Assembly (NCBI RefSeq): GCF_011683915.1
Contig: NZ_JAAQPH010000002.1
Span: 360,749 to 424,748 of the forward strand
From: Pelagibius litoralis
GTDB taxonomy: Bacteria; Pseudomonadota; Alphaproteobacteria; Kiloniellales; Kiloniellaceae
DNA length: 64,000 nucleotides
Reading direction: 5' to 3'
Program-made: the position numbers and the translations under genes
Notes under the pieces: generated by a model
What the model was told of the DNA's origin: nothing
Seen by the model: the letters and a program-made list of their open reading frames with translations, nothing else
Databases searched by the model: none
Part shown: piece after piece, positions 52,047 through 58,863 of the stretch
Layout: every line of letters begins with the position of its first letter
Numbering within the stretch: position 1 is the first letter of the stretch

Positions 52047-53371
52047 TAAGCGCCCATCCATGCCGAAGCGCTGGAACGGCCGGGACGGCGCTTCTTCGCT
52101 CTAGCCGGAGACTTCTCCTCCAGGCCGACCGCCAGATAGCGGAATGCATCGGAGCCGTGGCTTGCCCAGTCATGCAATGGCCGTGATTTGAAGATCTTCA
52201 ACTTATCATCCCATTCCCGGCGGTATTGCCGTAGCGCATCAATCCCACGCTTGCATTTCGTCTGGTCAATCCAGCATCGGCTTAGCAAAGCCCTTGAGGC
52301 CTGAATGCCATCATCAACGGAAAGCCGTGGCGCTATCCTGGACTTGATGCCCAGGGCTTCCAGCGTCTCCACACGAGACTTGCCGCTGCCCAGCTCCTTG
52401 GCTTCCGCGTCATGCGGCAGGATGTGATCGCCATAGACGTAAGGCCGCTCTTTCAGCAGCTTGGCATAATGATCCAGCCCAACACCGGAGCGCTCGATAT
52501 AGTCAATCAGGTGAAGTTCACGGCCCACTGTCTGGAAGAACCAGATTGCCGTTGAGTCACCTATTCCCAGGTCCCAGGCCGTGTGAACCTGGGCGGCAGG
52601 ATCATAGGGAACGCCAGAGATGCGCCCGTCATCCTCAGCGGCCTGCATTTCCTTGGCGTAGTACGCACCGACCACACCCGCATCGAAGGAACAGAGATAT
52701 TCCTGTCTGAACCGCGCCTCGCCGTCATCGCCATAGTTAGCGATGTATTCCCGCTTAACCCGATCAAGCTGCTCTTGGGAAAAGACATCCGTGTCCTTCG
52801 CTGTGCTGCGCTCCACAAACCAGCTTTCCTCAGACTTGCAGGCCTCATAGAACGTCGCAGCATGGTTTCTGCCTCTAGGCGTAGTGATGAACACGGCCCA
52901 GCCGCCATTCTCTTCCAGAATCGGTTGCAGATACGTCCAGGCGTTCGGATCGGCCAGCGCCCATTCGGACAGCACCAGCCCAACCGGCGGCGCACCGACG
53001 AGGCTGTTGTAGTTATCGGAGCCCACCACCTGCCAAGTGGAACCACACTTGAACTTGATGAACATCTCGTTCCCGCGCGTCGTCTGGCGGGTTTCCATCG
53101 GGAAAGCCTCGTCAATGCGGGCCTTGCCGGTATGCGGGTTGATCGCCTCCCAGATGGCCTTTCTTGCCTGGGCAGCCTCGGGAAGCATATGCCAGTAGGT
53201 GCCGATGCGCTGATGGGCAGCCGTGGCCGTCCAATGCAGCGCTATGTCATCCTTTCCCCAGCGGCGATGCGCAACCTCGTAGGCTCGCAAGCCGCCTTGT
53301 TCCAAATATGTCCAGAGAGGAAGCTGATAGCTGCGGGGCTGCCAGCTATTCGGCAGACGGACAGTCGGCAA
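52046..53371 (-). CDS. terminase large subunit
   Basis: This 441-residue packaging motor has a Walker A variant EVAHRRWGKDD near residue 33, a Walker B region VGLVLSEWALAD and the ITTPRGRNHA coupling motif. The RNase H-like nuclease acidic residue is in TAWDLGIGDSTA, with a later Asp in HGSDAFRYL. It starts with TTG and overlaps the preceding gene by 26 bases. It cuts and translocates phage DNA into proheads. Confidence 0.9.
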   Translation of the reverse strand: MPTVRLPNSWQPRSYQLPLWTYLEQGGLRAYEVAHRRWGKDDIALHWTATAAHQRIGTYWHMLPEAAQARKAIWEAINPHTGKARIDEAFPMETRQTTRGNEMFIKFKCGSTWQVVGSDNYNSLVGAPPVGLVLSEWALADPNAWTYLQPILEENGGWAVFITTPRGRNHAATFYEACKSEESWFVERSTAKDTDVFSQEQLDRVKREYIANYGDDGEARFRQEYLCSFDAGVVGAYYAKEMQAAEDDGRISGVPYDPAAQVHTAWDLGIGDSTAIWFFQTVGRELHLIDYIERSGVGLDHYAKLLKERPYVYGDHILPHDAEAKELGSGKSRVETLEALGIKSRIAPRLSVDDGIQASRALLSRCWIDQTKCKRGIDALRQYRREWDDKLKIFKSRPLHDWASHGSDAFRYLAVGLEEKSPARAKKRRPGRSSASAWMGA

Positions 53372-53585
53372 ACTTCACGACCTGAATAACCAAAGGCCCC
53401 TCGCCGTCTTCGCCCGTCAATGGCTGGGCTGCCTTACCCCATCCCCGATCAAGCAGGGCATTAGCGGCTGCAACGCGGGCGGCAGGCTGGGCCTTGGGCT
53501 GATTCATGATGCCAACCAATGTCTTAACCGCCGCCTCTGTGTGAGTTCGCGCCAAAGAGCGGATATCTGTTTTTGCCTTAGCCAT
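53346..53585 (-). CDS. small terminase-associated protein
   Basis: This 79-residue helical protein has TEAAVKTLVGIMNQPKAQPAARVAAANALLDRGWGKA, a segment common in phage proteins encoded just before TerL. It may assist DNA recognition. It overlaps both neighbours. Confidence 0.65.
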   Translation of the reverse strand: MAKAKTDIRSLARTHTEAAVKTLVGIMNQPKAQPAARVAAANALLDRGWGKAAQPLTGEDGEGPLVIQVVKFADCPSAE

Positions 53586-53799
53586 TTAAGTCAGTCCGGT
53601 TGACCCTTTCACGCTTCCGCTCCATTGCCGCTGCATAGCCTTCCCGAAACTCCCGGTTCGTCTTGCGCCAGTGCTTCAATGTCTTCATGGAAGGCATGCC
53701 CTCTTCCTCGCAGATATGGCGTACGGCCTTATCAGCATCCATGCCGGAGAACAGCCGCGCGGCACAGGTTGCGTCATAGGGCGGGTGTTGCCCAGTCAT
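53578..53799 (-). CDS. terminase small subunit-like HTH protein
   Basis: This 73-residue protein has a helix-turn-helix pattern (ADKAVRHICEEEGMPSMKTLKHWRKTNREFREGYAAAMERK) typical of small terminase N-terminal domains that bind pac or cos DNA. The start overlaps the preceding small gene as ATGA. The protein is shorter than usual and may act with the next gene product. Confidence 0.72.
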   Translation of the reverse strand: MTGQHPPYDATCAARLFSGMDADKAVRHICEEEGMPSMKTLKHWRKTNREFREGYAAAMERKRERVNRTDLNG

Positions 53800-53957
53800 G
53801 CGGGCGAAGGCCGATTGATCTTGATGGTTCCAGTGTCACCGCGCTCTCGGGCCCTCTCACAAAAGGCCAGGATCTCCTGCCACGCATCAATGTTGTCCTG
53901 CTCCTGTTGAATGAGGCGTTCAATCCTGCGCAACTGCAGCGATTTCATGTCCGTCAT
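53796..53957 (-). CDS. small phage protein upstream of terminase
   Basis: This 53-residue coiled helical protein (LQLRRIERLIQQEQDNIDAWQEI) starts at the ATG at 53,957, with TTTAGGAA upstream; an ATG at 53,963 is an alternative. The stop overlaps the small-terminase start. It is the first gene of the late operon. The function is unknown. Confidence 0.6.
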   Translation of the reverse strand: MTDMKSLQLRRIERLIQQEQDNIDAWQEILAFCERARERGDTGTIKINRPSPA

Positions 53958-54227
53958 GGCCATTTCCTAAACCCCATTGGAATGGGCTGTGGCTCGTTTG
54001 TGGCGTTTGGTGATGTAGGGCATGGATTAGATGTCGTACTCACGCATAGGAATTCCTTCTCGCCCATCAGTTGAAAGACTGGCGCAGCTAGAGAACCTTG
54101 AATATGCTGTGTAGTTGACAGTCGCCGTCTCTTTTTCCCTCCAATTCCCGAGCGCGCCCTACGGGCAGGCGCATGAGGCGTCTTGGGGCGAAGGGCTCAA
54201 TCCCTTCATGGATAAAAGGAGGAAGCT

Positions 54228-54335
54228 ATGCCTTGTCGTAAGGTAAAGCGGACTGTTCGGCCAGGGAAGAAGCCCGGCCCCAAACCGGTTCCGGTTAAAC
54301 CGCATCGCCGGTCTAAGCCGAAACCGTGTAAGTAG
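54228..54335 (+). CDS. 35-residue highly basic Lys/Arg/Pro peptide
   Basis: A perfect AAGGAGG site lies six bases before an ATG that opens a 35-residue frame of Lys, Arg and Pro with a Cys at positions 3 and 34 (MPCRKVKRTVRPG...KPKPCK). It lies opposite to the late leader, where no other gene is seen. The composition suggests nucleic-acid binding or a short membrane-active peptide. Its expression is unproven. Confidence 0.5.
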   Translation: MPCRKVKRTVRPGKKPGPKPVPVKPHRRSKPKPCK

Positions 54336-54389
54336 GGCCTGACTCTACTACGCTGAACTTAGACGGCGGCTGTCACCGCTCTTGAATCA

Positions 54390-54419
54390 GAAACCCGCCA
54401 ACGGGGCATCGCTGACGGG
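54390..54419 (-). terminator. late-leader terminator-like hairpin (tR'-like)
   Basis: On the minus strand CCCGTCA and TGGCGGG (one G-T pair) form a 7-bp stem with a 12-base loop, followed by TTTCT. It lies about 40-60 bases downstream of the late promoter, as expected for the terminator that a Q-type antiterminator overrides. Confidence 0.5.
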
Positions 54420-54461
54420 CCTTAAAGCTGATCGAACCCATAGAGCCCGATCACAGAGATA

Positions 54462-54490
54462 TGTATAACGAAGTTTGTTGAATCCGTCAA
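54462..54490 (-). promoter_or_regulatory. late promoter (PR'-like)
   Basis: On the minus strand TTGACG (54,485-54,490) and TATACA (54,462-54,467) are separated by exactly 17 bases. The -35 overlaps the stop codon of the gene in the Q position. Transcription would start near 54,455 and run into the terminase-to-lysis operon. Confidence 0.7.
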
Positions 54491-54951
54491 CACCTACCGC
54501 TTATTTCATTCCACGTTCCCAAGCCCTTGCCCAGCACTCGCCTGCCCCAATGAGTATCCTTGCGGCGCTCTTTACTCACCCGGCTTGGGCTCTTGCCCTC
54601 GCAGATGATTTCGATGATGACTGAGCGCTCTCCGGAGGGCACTCGGCTGCGCCAACGTCGATAGGTTTGCATCTGGCCCGCCGTCACCTCAGACGGCTCC
54701 ACGCGCCCTCTGTCGCGTCTCTCGAATAACTGCGCCTTCGCCGTCATGCCGTGGGTTATGTGAGCCCAGACCCTCTCTATTTCAGCCCAGGCCTGATGCT
54801 CATCCGCCGTCAGGCTGTCCAATAGGCGCTGATCGGCACGGCGCTGCCTATACGCCACCCTCGTCCGCTTGCCCTGGTGAGAGACAACGTTCTCCACCAG
54901 TACCGTGGGACTGTGACGTTCCTGCCAGTCTATGGGTTCACGTGATGGCAT
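54487..54951 (-). CDS. candidate late-gene regulator (Q position)
   Basis: This 154-residue basic protein has two helical parts: LDSLTADEHQAWAEIERVWAHITHG and, near the C-terminus, IIEIICEGKSPSRVSKERRKDTHWG, which looks like a helix-turn-helix. It is the last early gene before a strong promoter, a hairpin and the late operon, the place of antiterminator Q in lambdoid phages. The ATG at 54,951 starts ten bases after the upstream stop. The role is inferred from position. Confidence 0.6.
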   Translation of the reverse strand: MPSREPIDWQERHSPTVLVENVVSHQGKRTRVAYRQRRADQRLLDSLTADEHQAWAEIERVWAHITHGMTAKAQLFERRDRGRVEPSEVTAGQMQTYRRWRSRVPSGERSVIIEIICEGKSPSRVSKERRKDTHWGRRVLGKGLGTWNEISGRC

Positions 54952-54958
54952 TAGGGCT

Positions 54959-55231
54959 TCACCATTCAATGCGCTTGATAGTGCCGTTGGGGTAGTATTC
55001 GACGGCCCTCGATAATGGGCACCCTGACTCATGATGCACGCCACAGTGAGGGCACTTTGGGCCCGTAGCCGTAGCGTACGGACGCACCGAAGCAATTCCA
55101 CCAAGCATAGCCCCCTGCTGTAGTCTTGCTTTCTCCATCTGTTCCATTTCGTCCTTGCACTTCTCGCAGTGACCACAGTGATTCCCAAAAGCAATAGAAC
55201 CACGGCATACAGGCTTCTCGTATTTAGTCAT
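54959..55231 (-). CDS. Cys-rich zinc-ribbon-like phage protein
   Basis: This 90-residue protein has two metal-binding clusters: NHCGHCEKCKDEM and GPKCPHCGVHHESGC. It overlaps the preceding gene by four bases. It is likely a zinc-binding DNA or protein adaptor. The function is unknown. Confidence 0.6.
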   Translation of the reverse strand: MTKYEKPVCRGSIAFGNHCGHCEKCKDEMEQMEKARLQQGAMLGGIASVRPYATATGPKCPHCGVHHESGCPLSRAVEYYPNGTIKRIEW

Positions 55232-55431
55232 AAGTCCTCTTCCTTCTGTTTGCGTGCTGCAAGGGCGGCCTCGTAGATTTTGATAATCTTCTCCATGGCG
55301 TCCCGCTCTGCGTCCGACAGGCCGAACAAACGCATCGAGGTCTGCATGTGCGCCTGCATATGAAGCCCCTCAAGGCTGTCCGCTATCCGCTCCAGGGCCT
55401 CTGTCTGGCGAGTGTTTACTGAGTCTGTCAT
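55228..55431 (-). CDS. small helical phage protein
   Basis: This 67-residue helical, Glu/Lys-rich protein (QTEALERIADSLEGLHMQAHMQ; RDAMEKIIKIYEAALAARKQ) may form a coiled coil. The ATG at 55,431 has GAGGAA seven bases upstream. It is divergent from the Aca-like operon. No family is recognised. Confidence 0.55.
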   Translation of the reverse strand: MTDSVNTRQTEALERIADSLEGLHMQAHMQTSMRLFGLSDAERDAMEKIIKIYEAALAARKQKEEDL

Positions 55432-55462
55432 GGCTGTTCCTCGCATTTTCTTTGCCCTGCCC

Positions 55463-55492
55463 TTGAAAATACACCAACGGTGTATATATGAT
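55463..55492 (+). promoter_or_regulatory. promoter with palindromic operator for the Aca-like operon
   Basis: TTGAAA (55,463-55,468) and TATGAT (55,487-55,492) are 18 bases apart. The spacer holds the perfect inverted repeat ATACACC-AAC-GGTGTAT (55,469-55,485). A dimeric repressor bound there would block RNA polymerase. The downstream HTH protein is the obvious candidate. Confidence 0.7.
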
Positions 55493-55546
55493 AATCATCA
55501 ACAACGCGGCGGGATGGCCCGCCGCAAGGGGCGAAAGGGCCTGAAA

Positions 55547-55789
55547 ATGACCACCAAGATTCCCGTTCTCGACGACAACACCACCGACGCCAGCGTTATC
55601 GGCTATGCCGAAACTCCCGCTCAGGCCGCTCGGGTCTTTAACGCACAGCGCAGCCAGACTCCGCTCGATGCCAACGACTTTTCGCAGCGCATGGCTGACG
55701 AGGTTGAGGTAAGCCATGATCCCGACATCAACACGTGGGAGGAAGTAGAGGCGGTTGCGAAGCTTGGCGCATGGGAACCGCAGCTTTGA
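55547..55789 (+). CDS. small acidic protein, candidate anti-CRISPR
   Basis: This 80-residue protein has about 15 Asp/Glu against five Lys/Arg (VLDDNTTDAS; DPDINTWEEVEAVAKLG). It has no signal peptide and no recognised family. It is the first gene of a two-gene plus-strand unit inserted among minus-strand early genes, and it overlaps a downstream HTH gene resembling Aca2. Small size, acidity and this pairing are the pattern used to find anti-CRISPR proteins. That role is inference by association only. An in-frame ATG at 55,514 would add a basic N-terminus. Confidence 0.6.
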   Translation: MTTKIPVLDDNTTDASVIGYAETPAQAARVFNAQRSQTPLDANDFSQRMADEVEVSHDPDINTWEEVEAVAKLGAWEPQL

Positions 55790-56145
55790 CCCTCTTCTCT
55801 TCCGTTCTCCAAGGGCTCGGCCTCTCCCAGCGGGAGGCCGCAGCTTTTCTGGAAGTCCGGCCAGATACAGTAAAATCCTGGGGTGCAGGGCGGAATGCTG
55901 TGCCGGATGGCATCTGGTCGAAGCTTCGCGAACTTGCCGACCAGCAGACCGAAGCGGCTCAAAAGGCATTCGACCTCTGGCAAGACCAAGGCGAGCCCCA
56001 AGAGGTTGAATTTTACATTGCCGCCAATGACGACGAAGCTCAGAAAAAAGGCTGGCCCTGTGTCGGCGCGCAAATGGCCGTTGCGCGGCGGCTGTTTGAA
56101 TATCTCCCCGACAACGTAGAGATCCTTCTGTCAACCCGACAATAG
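55771..56145 (+). CDS. HTH regulator resembling Aca2 (anti-CRISPR-associated)
   Basis: This 124-residue protein has an N-terminal helix-turn-helix (GLSQREAAAFLEVRPDTVKSW) followed by GAGRNAVPDGIWSKLREL and a C-terminal dimerisation part with VEFYIAAND and GAQMAVARRLFEYL. Aca2 proteins show the same order: an HTH ending in W..GR.AVPD, a helix pair, then a RFY strand and a final helix. It overlaps the acidic gene by 19 bases and probably autorepresses through the palindrome at 55,469-55,485. The alternative is an antitoxin-like regulator. Confidence 0.65.
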   Translation: MGTAALTLFSSVLQGLGLSQREAAAFLEVRPDTVKSWGAGRNAVPDGIWSKLRELADQQTEAAQKAFDLWQDQGEPQEVEFYIAANDDEAQKKGWPCVGAQMAVARRLFEYLPDNVEILLSTRQ

Positions 56146-56151
56146 TTCCTG

Positions 56152-56334
56152 TCATGGCTGTTCCCTTTCAGGCGATTGCTCCCCATAAATGGCCGCGACG
56201 GTGCAGCAAATCAGAACATGGCTACAGTCGCTCTCGTCATGGCAGTTGGGGCAGCTCTTTGGAGCCCGGAGGGGCACGCCTGACTCCACACGCGCTGCGA
56301 CCGCGTTTTTGTAGTCCTGGTAAAAACCCATCAT
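56152..56334 (-). CDS. small Cys-rich phage protein
   Basis: This 60-residue protein has a CPNCHDESDCSHVLICC cluster that could bind zinc. The start overlaps the upstream stop as ATGA. It is the leftmost gene before the plus-strand Aca-like insert. The function is unknown. Confidence 0.5.
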   Translation of the reverse strand: MMGFYQDYKNAVAARVESGVPLRAPKSCPNCHDESDCSHVLICCTVAAIYGEQSPEREQP

Positions 56335-56573
56335 TCATGCTCCTTGTGGGGTGTGTGGAGTCGCTCGTGGGGCTCAAGCTCCAAATAGTCCGCAAAGGGC
56401 TCTATGGCCTCTCTGGCTTGAAGAATGGCGCCACCACACACGCAGCCGCCGATCTCTTTGAATTGCATGTCGTCCAGCAGTTGCCAGATCGCTTCGGCCA
56501 TTGCGTGGGCTTGCTCAGGTGTCGCGTTCAAGCGCCCCCAACCCTCTTCCAATGGTTTCTGTTGTTCAGCCAT
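56331..56573 (-). CDS. small phage protein
   Basis: This 80-residue helical protein has a GGCVCGGAI turn with two Cys and an acidic His-rich end. It is overlapped at both ends by neighbouring genes. No family is recognised. Confidence 0.5.
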   Translation of the reverse strand: MAEQQKPLEEGWGRLNATPEQAHAMAEAIWQLLDDMQFKEIGGCVCGGAILQAREAIEPFADYLELEPHERLHTPHKEHE

Positions 56574-57027
56574 TAGCGGTTTCCTTTCTCTGGGCTAGAC
56601 GGCGGCGGGCTTCTGCTTTGCAGGCAGCCAGCGTGAAAGTTTTGTCTCCAAAGTTGTCCATCAACACCCGGTACTGCATTGCCAGACGGTCGCGTTCAGG
56701 CTGCGGTGGCCGCTCGAACTTGGGCCTTTCAAGCTGCTTGCTCTCACGAACTGGACGCGGCTTTCCCTCCCGCTGGGCTTGAATGCACCAGTTGCGGAGC
56801 TCCGCCGGTAGCGGCCACTTTTTGTAGCGATGGCTTTCCAGCGCAAGCTTGGTTCCGGCCTCCAACTCCCAGGGCTGGAATGGCTGTAACGCCTCCATGT
56901 AGGTCTGCACCGCCGCCGTGTATCTGGGGTTCGGCTGGCCGTTCAGCACCTTCGGGTGCGGCGGGTCGAACACGCTGCTCAGGCGGTTCAAAACCTTGTC
57001 CTGAATTTCCTGAAAACTCGTTCCCAT
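56566..57027 (-). CDS. phage protein, possible replication accessory
   Basis: This 153-residue basic protein (RYTAAVQTYMEALQPFQPWELEAGTKLALESHRYKKWPLPAELRNWC) has a block typical of small proteins next to phage replication genes. The C-terminus is Arg/Lys-rich. Its first 284 bases lie inside the 3' part of the DUF1376 frame. The function is unknown. Confidence 0.6.
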   Translation of the reverse strand: MGTSFQEIQDKVLNRLSSVFDPPHPKVLNGQPNPRYTAAVQTYMEALQPFQPWELEAGTKLALESHRYKKWPLPAELRNWCIQAQREGKPRPVRESKQLERPKFERPPQPERDRLAMQYRVLMDNFGDKTFTLAACKAEARRRLAQRKETANG

Positions 57028-57775
57028 TGCGCCTATCCGCCTCCTTCGCGGCCTCTCGAATCATCGCGTCAACCTCGTCTTCCGCCGCACTAACGTCAGC
57101 AGGCGAACCCCGAATGTCCCGAAACTCTCGGGACTTGCGGACCCAGTTCCGAAACGCGGCAAGCCAGTCGCGCTTGACGGCACCGCTACCCGACGCCGCA
57201 AGCCAATGGTCGCGGAACCGGGGAACCTCTCTGGCAACCTCTTCATCGGTGAATGCGTCCTCGCCCGCCTTCAGGCTGGCGCATTGGTCAGGCGTCGGTG
57301 CCCAATCCTCCGAAATCCGAGAACCCTTCGTCGGGCGTCTTTCTTTGGAAGAAGCGTTAGCTTCTTCTTTCTTTATGGGTGGGGTGGGGTGGGGGGCATC
57401 CGTTTGGCATCCATCTGGCATTGCCGTGGCATCACCTGTTTTCTTATCTTTCAACCACCTAGACTTCGCGTTGTCAGATTGCTTCCTACTGTGCTGTCTG
57501 ACGAAAGTGGCCTCGTCTGTCAGACGGCCTTGGGTAATGCTGTCAGACGACTCTATGAAAAAGGGCCACAAGACGGGCTTGACCCTCCTCCACTGCCCCG
57601 CAGTCAGCTTTGCGTATCGAGCAAGTAGCTTGTCATCATTCGGGAGCTTGTTTTCCTTAGAACGCCACATGGCAATCAACAGCAACAGGTATGCTCCATG
57701 CTCAATCGTCGTGAGGTGTGTGGTGTCTCCCAGATAGGCGTCGGTGAACAATGGAAACGCCGGAAATTCAGCCAT
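56744..57775 (-). CDS. DUF1376 phage replication protein (3' end overlaps the next gene)
   Basis: The DUF1376 domain covers about residues 1-90 (MAEFPAFPLFTDAYLGDTTHLTTIEHGAYLLLLIAMWRS). A replication-initiator-like linker follows, then a C-terminal helical part with WLAAFRNWVRKSREF. These proteins act as phage replication organisers. After about residue 248 the frame continues for some 95 codons through the next gene in another frame, giving a Pro/Gly/Ala-rich tail that looks non-native. A lost stop codon or a real long overlap are both possible. Confidence 0.75.
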   Translation of the reverse strand: MAEFPAFPLFTDAYLGDTTHLTTIEHGAYLLLLIAMWRSKENKLPNDDKLLARYAKLTAGQWRRVKPVLWPFFIESSDSITQGRLTDEATFVRQHSRKQSDNAKSRWLKDKKTGDATAMPDGCQTDAPHPTPPIKKEEANASSKERRPTKGSRISEDWAPTPDQCASLKAGEDAFTDEEVAREVPRFRDHWLAASGSGAVKRDWLAAFRNWVRKSREFRDIRGSPADVSAAEDEVDAMIREAAKEADRRNGNEFSGNSGQGFEPPEQRVRPAAPEGAERPAEPQIHGGGADLHGGVTAIPALGVGGRNQACAGKPSLQKVAATGGAPQLVHSSPAGGKAASSS

Positions 57776-58202
57776 CGACGCGCACCACCTCTCCGTTCAT
57801 CTTCTTCCTGAGGGACTTGTCAAACCCCCTGCTGCGGATCTTCGCGCGCTTGGTGAGTCGACCAAAACCATCATTTTGTGCGGAAAAATCACTTAACGCC
57901 TTGCCGTTGCACACCTTTTCACTGTCGACCAAACGGCGCTTTTCAAGCCGCCTCGCCTTGGCTATCTCGTGCCTGTCAGAGCCATAGGTGGTGGCTGGGG
58001 TGCCGTTGGTCTTCACGCTGGCGCAGTGCGGGTGCCAAAGGCCATCAGGCTTGCCAGTGTTGCCCAGCGCCACAGGCCATTCATGCTCCGCAACGCACCA
58101 GTCTGGATAAATTGCGCGCTTACACCCGCAGCCACAGAAACCGTCCTGGGCCTCGTACATAGCTTCCCGTTGTTTGGGGGTAAGGCTGGCGCGTTTCGTC
58201 AT
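57768..58202 (-). CDS. HNH endonuclease-like protein
   Basis: This 144-residue protein has CGCGCKRAI with zinc-binding cysteines, the AEHEWPVALGN core (His of the HNH) and LWHPHCASVKT, an HNH layout with treble-clef zinc ligands. The C-terminal half is basic. In phages such nucleases take part in replication, recombination or packaging. The start overlaps the preceding stop as ATGA. Confidence 0.75.
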   Translation of the reverse strand: MTKRASLTPKQREAMYEAQDGFCGCGCKRAIYPDWCVAEHEWPVALGNTGKPDGLWHPHCASVKTNGTPATTYGSDRHEIAKARRLEKRRLVDSEKVCNGKALSDFSAQNDGFGRLTKRAKIRSRGFDKSLRKKMNGEVVRVDG

Positions 58203-58567
58203 GCAGCCGCCCCCTCAATCCCGATGTACTCCCTGACTGCTTCGTAAAGATCCTGATACTCCGGATCTTCAGCTAGCCGACGCTCGGCAGACCTGCACCC
58301 GGATATGACGGTTGTATGGTCCCGCGATAAGAACCGCCCTATTTCTGGCGTTGAACGCGCCGCACAGTGTCGCCTCATTACCAGCATGGCGAGTTGACGT
58401 GTCGATGCGACGGTTGGCGCGCCCCGTGGGCCACAGATAGTTTCACGGTCGAGACCGGACACCATGCATACAGCGCTCAACACATCAGTCATGCGCGGTC
58501 GTCTATTTCGGGAGGTTGCCGCTATAGCCGCCTTATCTGTGAGAAGAATCCAGTCCCGGTGCATCAA
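58199..58567 (-). CDS. free-standing DnaA domain IV-like protein
   Basis: This 122-residue protein has the DnaA C-terminal DNA-binding domain. RGAPTVASTRQLAMLVMRRHCAARSTPEIGRFLSRDHTTVISGCR contains the DnaA-box recognition helix RDHTTV. The ATPase domain is absent. It would bind DnaA boxes, either at the phage origin or at host oriC. It overlaps genes on both sides in the early replication operon. Confidence 0.8.
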   Translation of the reverse strand: MMHRDWILLTDKAAIAATSRNRRPRMTDVLSAVCMVSGLDRETICGPRGAPTVASTRQLAMLVMRRHCAARSTPEIGRFLSRDHTTVISGCRSAERRLAEDPEYQDLYEAVREYIGIEGAAA

Positions 58568-58863
58568 GCCACCCTCCCCAGCGTGTCTGCGAGGGGTATG
58601 CGAACGGGCTTCAACAGGGAGCCCCTGATGCCTAGGCGGCGCGCGGCGCTGACGACAGAGTTCTCATTTCTGTTCAGCGTGCGGGCGCAGAATTTGGCTC
58701 CGTATCGCCGGTACAGCTTGATCAGCAGATACTCCTCTTCGGAGGTCCAGTCACCGGACCGCAGTGGAACGCCCATCTCCTCATAGTCTGGCCGAGCCAC
58801 CCACTTGGAGCCGCCGCCCGGCATGTTCACGAGAATGCCGCCTTCGGTGGACTTGTCTGTCAT
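58564..58863 (-). CDS. Myb/SANT-like DNA-binding protein
   Basis: This 99-residue protein has WTSEEEYLLIKLYRRYGAKFCARTLNRNENSVVSAARRLGI. This tri-helical SANT-like fold recalls GcrA and phage terminase-type HTH domains. It probably binds DNA. It lies just upstream of the DnaA-domain gene in transcription order and overlaps it by four bases. Confidence 0.6.
   Translation of the reverse strand: MTDKSTEGGILVNMPGGGSKWVARPDYEEMGVPLRSGDWTSEEEYLLIKLYRRYGAKFCARTLNRNENSVVSAARRLGIRGSLLKPVRIPLADTLGRVA

Noticed and set aside
54390..54419. tRNA or tmRNA in the late leader
   Set aside because: Only a simple hairpin with a T-rich tail is present; no cloverleaf can be drawn.
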